From Polytrichum commune (taxonomy: Eukaryota; Streptophyta; Polytrichopsida; Polytrichales; Polytrichaceae), in assembly GCA_950295325.1 (NCBI GenBank), contig OX485809.1:29898144-29962143 (forward strand): a DNA stretch of 64,000 nucleotides, written 5' to 3'. The translations under genes were made by a program, and so were the position numbers. Under the pieces are notes generated by a model, which saw only the letters and a program-made list of their open reading frames with translations, ran no database searches and was not told the origin of the DNA. Positions 56,768-64,000 of the stretch are shown here, in pieces (within the stretch, counting starts at the first letter, position 1; each line of letters opens with the position of its first letter).

Positions 56768-57620
56768 GAGGTCCACTTGAGGCTCATAGTACATACACAA
56801 AAGATGGAAAAAAAATCTGGATCCAAGCGTAGAAGTGTAGAGTAGAAACGATGATATTTTTGACCATGAGGCGCCAACAAAAAGCCCGAACTTGTTGAAA
56901 TATTAGGTATTATTTATGAATTCCACCGTCCGAGATTCCCGATAAAATTGGGTGGGAAAGAACTAAATATTATACTCTTCGAGTTTTAATAGGCGTGGAG
57001 AGCTGTCTGCGGGGAAACTTGCAAGTACAGTTTGGTGGGAGGCGTATGGGCCCTTGGGAACAATCGGGTTGAATAGTAGTTATTTTTTTGGGAGAACTAC
57101 ATTGGGTTTACAAAAGATGGAGCCAATGTTCAAGAGTGAAGTCTTTAATGCCCTTCAAATGTGATTTGGCCCTTCAAAATACACCTCTCTCAAAACAACC
57201 TTGTCAAAACGCAACCCTGAATTGAAAATGAGGACGTCACTTGAAGTCCTCAATATGATCTGCCCACCACAAGAACCAACAAGTGTAGGGCATCGTCACT
57301 ACAAGAAGTGAAGTTAGATGATTGTTTTTGACTTTTTCACATTATACTAGAAACATGCACCATATGATTCATGCACAAGTTTAATAAGAGTTTTGTATTC
57401 CATTTCTATATTCTTAGACAAATGTCTTGGATTTGAACCAACCCTTGAATTGAAGGGCTGAAATTTGAAAGCCCTTCAAAATGAAACTCATACGAGGGCT
57501 TCAATCTTGAACACTGGATGGAGCAGATCCTCATCACACATATGCCAAGCTCATCACACCCCCCCCCCCCTCCTATCGAAGTCTGTCGAACCTGGCCATT
57601 CATTTTGTATTCCCTAAACA
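56768..57620. other. Gene-free stretch upstream of the B3 gene
   Basis: No exon recognised. Ends in a C10 run near 57560 before the GC-rich proximal promoter. Confidence 0.5.
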
Positions 57621-57629
57621 AAGTTCGGT

Positions 57630-57945
57630 AGTTGCCAGCGCCCTTCGCCCCTGCCGCCGTCCGACGCACCCACGTCCCAGCCCGTGAGCGTCCGCCAGAG
57701 CACCACCACCGCTCAAGCGGGTGGCCGTTGGATCGCCGGGTGGGAATCCACGGCCAGTGGCGCATCAGACTACGCCTCCGTGACGTCAGCGAGGGACACG
57801 TGGCAAGTAAACAAAGCGGTGGGCGACGAGCGGGGATGAAAGTGCAGGGCATCGGGAGTCGGCGAGCTGATCATCCTGCGCTTTGCCAGCGGCAAGCATC
57901 TCCCGTAGGTATTTATAAGTATCAAGGATCGGTGCATTCTTTCAT
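57630..57945 (+). promoter_or_regulatory. Proximal promoter of the B3 gene
   Basis: G+C rises sharply compared with the upstream AT-rich DNA. The bZIP palindrome TGACGTCA lies at 57781-57788 and an ABRE/G-box ACACGTGGC at 57796-57804. A TATA-like TTTATAAG lies near 57912-57919, which would put transcription start near 57945. ABRE plus a TGACGTCA element is a usual setting for abscisic-acid or bZIP control. The function is inferred from motifs only. Confidence 0.55.
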
Positions 57946-58351
57946 TCGGAAGTCCGCAGTAATAAGTTAAGGAAGTAGGCTTGATATTAGTGAACAAAAA
58001 GCGGAGTAAGAGGGGGCGCGGGAGGGTCATTATGACGATCCTCACACTTTGTGTTGTGGATTGGGCAAGGGTTTGAGCAGAAGAAGTGGGGAAGGGTTAA
58101 GATAGGAGGGTTGAGTTTAGAGGTTTGAGATTTGTGAAGAAAAGGGAAAGGGGGAGTTTGAACGCATCGCGAATGCGGTCCACATTAATCATGCTGATCT
58201 TGAGCTCGATCAACTCGATTGCCGCATCCCAGTTGTCGTCGTGCCGCCATCCATCCAGGATGTGCTTGCGGTCACTTAGGCTATGTGTCCGGATGTTTTG
58301 ATCTTCTCTTCTCTACTCTTCTCCCTAGCATTTTGACTTAGTAGAAGAAGA

Positions 58352-58360
58352 ATGGATTGA
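58352..58360 (+). other. Minimal upstream ORF (ATGGATTGA)
   Basis: Two codons and a stop, 49 bases before the main ATG at 58409. Such minimal uORFs can lower translation, but nothing here shows that it does. Confidence 0.5.
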
Positions 58361-58408
58361 CACTTGAAACCAAACCTCAACCGCAACCTCTGCGGGATTT
58401 TTGTTTCG

Positions 58409-61400
58409 ATGTTTACCCCTGGGCAGTGGAATTCGAATACGCACTCGGAAGAATTAGTAACCGCCGTGTCACCGAATGCGGGAACGCAGAGAGTCGGGGC
58501 CACGGTGATGGATGTGGTTAATGGAGAGATTGTGATGGTGGAGGGTGAAGGGCCGAAGAAGTCACGGGCAACCAGGAAGAGGCCTGCGGCATGGATGCTG
58601 GATAGTAATACCATCAACATGAGCAGCAGCAGCAGCAACAACAACAACGAGGAGGAGGAGGAGCAGCCGCAGCCGCTTTCATGTGGATCAAGTGATCAGC
58701 TCCTTCCAATTGGGTCACGGATGGGTTTGACCGAGTCTGGAAGCTGGGCACATTCATGGGGAGGTGCTGCACAGAAGCTTGATCATAATAATTGTGGAGG
58801 AGAATATAATTTTAGCACTGTGGGAATGGCACCATCAGGACAATATAGCTCACCGGGGTTTCATCGCCATAGTCCTCCGCTTCCGAACATGGCGCCCGTG
58901 GATTGTGGTGGGAGATTGAAGAGTTCGACATACGTGGCGGGAGGCATGGTAGGGGCTTCAACTGCACGATTTCACGGGGGGTTTAGCAGTGGGATGGCGG
59001 CGACGATAATGCCTAGTTTGCACACCACGAGTCCAATGTCTTCAGGAGCTTCATTTCAAGCAGCCACGACGACGACAACAACATCTTTGATGAGTACAGG
59101 CTCCCTTTCCCCACCTGTATGTAGCACCTCAAAGGAGCTGTCGTCGTCTTCCATCATTTCAACTGGGGATGGTTCAATAATAGGCCATGGTGGAAGTGGA
59201 GGAGGACAACATCTTGTTCGCCACCTGCATCGCATACAGAGGAAGTTTTCGGCCATATCATTTGACCAGGAGATGGCGAACTATGAATTGCAAGTCGCAC
59301 AGATAGTTTCGGATAACATCGTGCGACTGTCACCCGCTCGGTCTATGTCAAGGCCTGAGGGAAGAATATTGGTGCAAGAAGGGGTTAGACACTCATCACA
59401 ACTGCCAGAGACGAGGTCTGGATCAACCGACTTGTCATTGGCAGTACGGGCTGCTCCTCTGTCTCCAAATAGCAAACGTCTAGCAGCAGCAGCAGGAGGA
59501 GGCAAGAGCGGTTCAACTGGCAAGGGGTTATTAACAACATGTGCACTTGGTAGCCCTTCGGTTGGAGAAGAGTCGAAGCTGGGTTTAGAGACGTCTTCTG
59601 TGTCGACCCAAAGTTTGCAAAATCCTGGCGATGTCAAGGTAGGCTACGATGTTTCCATTTCCCTGTGCTATTCGTGATGTGATTAACCTTGGATGGTTAC
59701 GTATGTAAGTGATGATGACCGATGCTAGAAATAATTTTGACGGAGAAATGGCAGTTACGTAGTTATCTGATGGTAACCTAAGCTTTCTCGTTTTAAGGGG
59801 AGAAGTAGAAGAGAATAAAGCGAAGATTGTCTCACATGATCGGCAGTACGCTGACTAATCATCAACTGCTTGTTGTTTGAAGGTTTTCACATGGATCGAA
59901 CCTTTGAAATTCCTCCTTCGCAAAGGTTTAACTGTTTCGGATGTTGGTGAACTTGGTAGAGTCATACTCCCAAAGGTAAGAATTGCAACATATTCTCAAA
60001 TTGTTATGTTTATTTTTGTGAAGATTTAGAATAACTCTGATAATGTAGTTCAATGTAGTAATAATTCATGTAGGTACTATACGTTTAACTTATTCATGAA
60101 TGTACAAGCCAATACAGTCATTACGAAACATGAGCTGCACTGTCTCCTGTGCTCGGAAAAGCAGTGTGCATAGAAATAATCTATATAGTCACAGGTTGGT
60201 TGGTCATTTAGCATCGTCAAAATGTGTAGTACCTGTACAGTCTGAAGACACACAGGATGACTCTTAGTGTCTGGGATCTATGTGTATCATTCAATATTGT
60301 CCCATGGTAAAATTGATCAAGGGGGAAGGTGCATTGAAAATGGAATGTCAAGGGAGCTAACAGAAGCTGCTATTTGATAGTATAATAATGATGTATCAAA
60401 TTTCTGGATAAAAGGCTGAGCAATCTTGGTGGTGGGCATCATCTATTTTGAGTCTCAGACACTGAGCTGCAAGTGCAATATGTTGACCATTAGTTAAATG
60501 TGCAATTTTGCAGAAAGATGCAGAATATCATCTCCCAAAGATGGATAATAAAGAGGGTATATTGATGGCAATGGTGGACCATGATTGCACGAGGCAATGG
60601 GTGTTCAGATACAAGTTAGTAAAGATCCTGGAGCATTGATCCTTCTCAGATTGACTCTTTAGTGTTGTTGTTGTGGGTTACATTTCATAAGTTTCAGATC
60701 GTCTCTCTTTTCTGGACCGTCCAATGATGTATCTTTTTCTCCCTGGCTGTCAATTTTTGGTTCTCGTGTAAGTGTGTGAAGCCTGTTTGAACATTGCTCC
60801 CAAGCTTTTTCAAGCGGAGCCCACAGGCTTTGCAGTGAATTGCTTCATCAGGAGTGCCATATCCAGGTGCAGCACAACATAGAGTGATCCACTCAGCTTA
60901 GAGAGAAAAAAGATAAGGACAGGATATGATTCCAGGAAAGCCGACATCACCAGTGCTGAGAATGACGAAGGAGAGCAATTGGTAGGGAGTTCTATAGGAA
61001 TCTCTTCTCAATTGGCAAAGGAGATAGAAATGCTTCTGCTCATTGGAGGAAGGTGTGCGATGGATTGGAGCCTTGGTTTGAATCTTTAGTATGGGAGGAC
61101 CGGAGAGAAGATTGGCAAGAGTGATTGAGCGAGTCAGAGGAGGCCATTTGTGATAGCGTTCGTAGATAACTTTTCCCCCTGCCACTAGCATCTTCCTTGC
61201 TCCCAGTTTCCCTGCTCGCCATCTTCTCCCAAAATCCTCCAACTTAAGCCCTAAACCTCTTGATTGCAATCTTATGTTGAAGTCTTGACGAAGGTGCTCT
61301 TGTTGGCAGGTGGTGGCTTAATAACAAGAGTCGGATGTTTGTCCTGGAGAATACAGGTAATTGCTCTTTCTGGTTTGTGAATCCTAAATTCTCTGGATTG

Positions 61401-63123
61401 GTAATTCATTGAAAACTTCTTTGTGATGGCTGTTAGTTGTAGTCATGTGGACTAGTTTACTTCCAATATGTTGCATCGTGTCCTTTATCATACCTGTCAA
61501 CCTATTCACACGTATAGTAAATTGTATTGGTTGTGATTAATGAGTGAGCTCCAATCAAGAAGCCTGAATATGAACTTTTGATTGAATGAACGTTGTGCAG
61601 TGAGGTACTAGATTTTGATAGAGGGTTTCTTACAGTTTTTAATGTAGGTCTACTTTTTTGATAAGTGTATATTCTAATTTGTGTGTGCTTTCTCAGCACG
61701 AGTAGTAGTATCTGTGGACATTGTGTATTGAAGATAGGAATCTCTGTCTATGAATCTTATTGTTGGTATAATGAAGATGAATTCATGGGCATATTGTATC
61801 CAAATGCATGTGATTAAGCATTTGGCATTCTAAGGGCTGAATTAAAACATGTGTCTGTCATCTCAACCCTGTTGGGTCAGAGATTTGCCAACAGCAGATT
61901 TTCTGCTGTTTTGCGTTTCTTTCTGCTTCATGCTACAAGATAACTTTTCTGTGATAGATATGTCTTGCAAGGACATTCTATTATTACATGACATGTGGAG
62001 GCACAGATACTGAACTGTAGTCGACACCATTTCTCAACTCAAATGTGCCCCAGAAGTTCTGGTGAGATCAGAGGCTTACCTTTGAAGAGCTTGACAAACA
62101 TCCCAACACAGATTTTTTTTATAGAATGCACAAGTTTACACTGGCATGATGTTGGTTACATGTAGATAATAGCACTGGATTATGAAGGCTTGTATATTGA
62201 TCTACGTTTCTGCTATCTGCAGGAGATTTTATGAGGTATCATGATCTGAAAGAGAAGGATGCAATGACATTGTATGAAGATGGTGTTGGCACGGTGGTAA
62301 TATTCTACCTGAAATGGCTGTGGTTCTGCAAACTAATTGTAATTTCATTGTGCATATTCCTGAGGCGTCAATCTCTAGTAAGGTTCTACACTTTTTAATT
62401 GCTGAAAGTCTAGTGTGGGTTCCAACAGAGTTGTCTTTAACAGAAACAATCTTTATGGATGTTTGAACAAATTATCCAGTTATAATTTCCAAGATTGATT
62501 CCACTCATGCCTTGAACTCTTTATAGCACAGTCTATAATCTATATTAGTATTTTTGGATACCTTATTGTTGCTATGTCAGCTCCATCTAATTGAATTGGC
62601 ATGTAGGTGATACATGGGGAGAAAATTAGGAATGCATTGACCACTCAACAAATCTCCAGTGTGGGGAGAGCTTTGGTGAGGGACTCTCATATTGAGAATC
62701 TAACTCGTCATGTGAAGCCCAACAGCCTCCCAGCTGATATCGCTCCTGAAATATTGGTATGCATTTTCAAATTACCTTTGAAAATTATATGCACTCAATC
62801 TTGTCTATGTGAAAATAGTCTTAAATTTGCAGTGATGTCTTGAGAGTTTCAACAATAAATGATAATGCAGATTAAATGTGTTGTGCCTTGTGGTAAAATC
62901 ATGTGTTTTGTTTTTATGTACTCTTCTGACAATTTAAGTGGTTTTTTAGAGGTTAACCAAGAGTAACGACACCAGTCCAAGAGCTGAAGATCTCCCAAGT
63001 TCTGCTTCAGCCAATGCAACTGAGACAATGGCAGATGTCACTCCTGACTATACTGATGAACGCCTCAATGACCCAGATCCTACTCTTAACTGGGATTTTG
63101 GGAATACCTCAGCATGGCTTTGA
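58409..63123 (+). CDS. AFL-type (ABI3/FUS3/LEC2) B3-domain transcription factor
   Basis: Seven exons: 58409-59638, 59883-59975, 60514-60614, 61310-61356, 62223-62296, 62607-62756, 62950-63123. They total 1869 nt, 622 residues and a TGA, with all phases matching. The start is the first in-frame ATG; a longer open frame upstream has no ATG. Residues 50-58 (KKSRATRKR) look like a nuclear signal, followed by Ser, Asn and Glu runs. The B3 DNA-binding domain spans about 417-525, with FLLRKGLTVSDVGELGRVIL, QWVFRYKWWLNNKSRMFVLE and NTGDFM. The SDVG.LGR and LENTGDF motifs are those of the AFL clade rather than VAL or ARF proteins. AFL factors bind RY (CATGCA) elements and control embryo and desiccation programmes with abscisic acid. 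The long low-complexity N-terminus lacks a recognisable B1 or B2 motif, so assignment to ABI3, FUS3 or LEC2 is open. Introns are short to moderate and free of the MITE families. Confidence 0.92.
60898..61269 (-). other. Open frame antisense to intron 3 of the B3 gene
   Basis: The minus strand is open in one frame across 124 codons, with LGARKMLVAGGKVIYERYHK and WPPLTRSITLANLLSGPPIL, but starts with a non-ATG codon. A second frame has an ATG at 61222 (MASRETGSKEDASGRGKSYL). The sequence looks more protein-like than its surroundings. No family was recognised. It may be an antisense gene's first exon or a retrocopy. Confidence 0.25.
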
Positions 63124-64000
63124 TAGTTTGATTGTTGCATGTTGTCAGAAGGTGTCTGGAAGTGTATCCAGTACATTTGATGCAAAAACATTCAATCATC
63201 TAGTTGCCTGGTTTCAGCAACCTTACTGTCTCCATAGGCCTGGTCTATTGTATAGGTTGTGAGAGGGATGGAGTTTAGATTTTTTAGCAAATCTTCCTAT
63301 AGTCATCCCACAAACAGTTGCAATTGTGTCACTGATCAACTTGGTTAGCCCCCTGCTCGAGTTGTGGGATCTGCGTCACTGTTTAGAGCAGCTAGTCTTG
63401 TCATTCGCTCACATCTAGTTTATACCATTTTGACCATAATTTGATTTTGATCAGACTTTTTCTCATGCTGGCTAACATTTGTGTTCTGTTTTGTGATCTC
63501 ATATAGGGGAAGATCCTGAATGGAGGGCTTTGTTGAATTTGAGGGCACAAAAGTTCTACATTGCTCAACACGAGAGGTCTTTCCAGGTGTGGAAGACACT
63601 AGCAGAATTTTCCATCACTTTTCACTCCAGGAGATGAGTTGGTATTGTGGGGGATGGAAATACCACTCTGCTTGAGTGTTGATTCTCTACAGAAAACTAG
63701 AAAAAGGATATAACAATTTGATGTGTTTCCGGCTTATTTGGAGGAAGCTACACTTAGTGTCTCTGGCACGCGTCACGTGCACCAGATGGTAAGTTAATGG
63801 GTAAGGTAACAGTACATCACCAGAAAGCCTGGCCCTTGGAACCTATAAGGGTGGTTGATCTAATGTTATTGTACTAAGCATAGTTTACTTACAAATGGTA
63901 TTTAGTTACTACTCTTCAATTGACGGTCTTCAAGTAAGTGTACAGATGATTTAGTATAAGGGAAGGAAACTAATTTGGGGCAGATGGTTGTCATCAGAAT
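63124..64000 (+). other. 3' flank of the B3 gene
   Basis: Mostly untranslated or intergenic sequence. Between an AG at 63505-63506 and a GT at 63597 the + strand reads EDPEWRALLNLRAQKFYIAQ followed by HERSFQ. It could be an alternative last exon of the B3 gene or chance. No other gene recognised. Confidence 0.35.

Noticed and set aside
57406-57970. Open frames of 112-148 codons on both strands upstream of the B3 gene
   Set aside because: They overlap the GC-rich promoter with its ABRE and TATA-like box, contain no recognisable domain and end near the 5' untranslated region.
58364-58408. Extension of the B3 protein upstream of 58409
   Set aside because: The frame is open, but it begins with TTG and has no ATG; the first in-frame ATG is at 58409.
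1-64000. CRISPR arrays, operons, rRNA or functional tRNA genes
   Set aside because: No regularly spaced repeat-spacer pattern, no polycistronic arrangement and no intact tRNA fold was seen; the only pol III-like boxes are in SINE-like stretches.

Overview
This is nuclear DNA of a land plant. The evidence is an ABI3/FUS3/LEC2-type B3 transcription factor gene, a plant-style CPSF_A-family gene with many introns, Arabidopsis-type telomere motifs (CCCTAAA), a Ty3/gypsy element primed by initiator-Met tRNA, and Stowaway-, Tourist- and pogo-like DNA elements. No prokaryotic or organellar gene organisation is present. The species cannot be fixed from the sequence. The divergence of the B3 protein from flowering-plant relatives would fit a non-flowering lineage, but that is only an inference.

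There are two host genes, both on the + strand. The first fills positions 270-27190. It is a CPSF_A/MMS1-type beta-propeller gene (relatives are DDB1, CPSF160 and SF3B3), with 25 exons placed by alignment from memory and by splice phase. Together they give about 1294 codons with no phase conflict. Its 5' end lies upstream of the window and its last exon or exons (the C-terminal helical part) were not found. The first half is compact. From about 13 kb the introns grow to 2-4 kb and are filled with small transposons: MITE families, two Tourist-like copies flanking one exon in opposite orientation, a pogo-like remnant, a LINE fragment and a Stowaway-like element.

The stretch from about 27.2 to 57.5 kb holds no convincing intact gene. 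It carries a complete-looking but coding-defective Ty3/gypsy chromovirus-like element (31739-38873, minus strand) with two 972-bp LTRs that read identical and a TATGG target duplication. It also holds two C-terminal remnants of LINE-like elements with a probable restriction-like endonuclease domain, a telomere-like tract, several MITE families also found in the first gene's introns, hairpins, microsatellites and many long C or G runs.

The second gene, 58409-63123, has seven exons (622 residues) and encodes an AFL-type B3 transcription factor. Upstream lies a GC-rich proximal region with a TGACGTCA palindrome, an ABRE/G-box, a TATA-like box and a two-codon upstream ORF. The sequence shows no functional link between the two genes. 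The same repeat families occur in the introns of the first gene and in the intergenic stretch.
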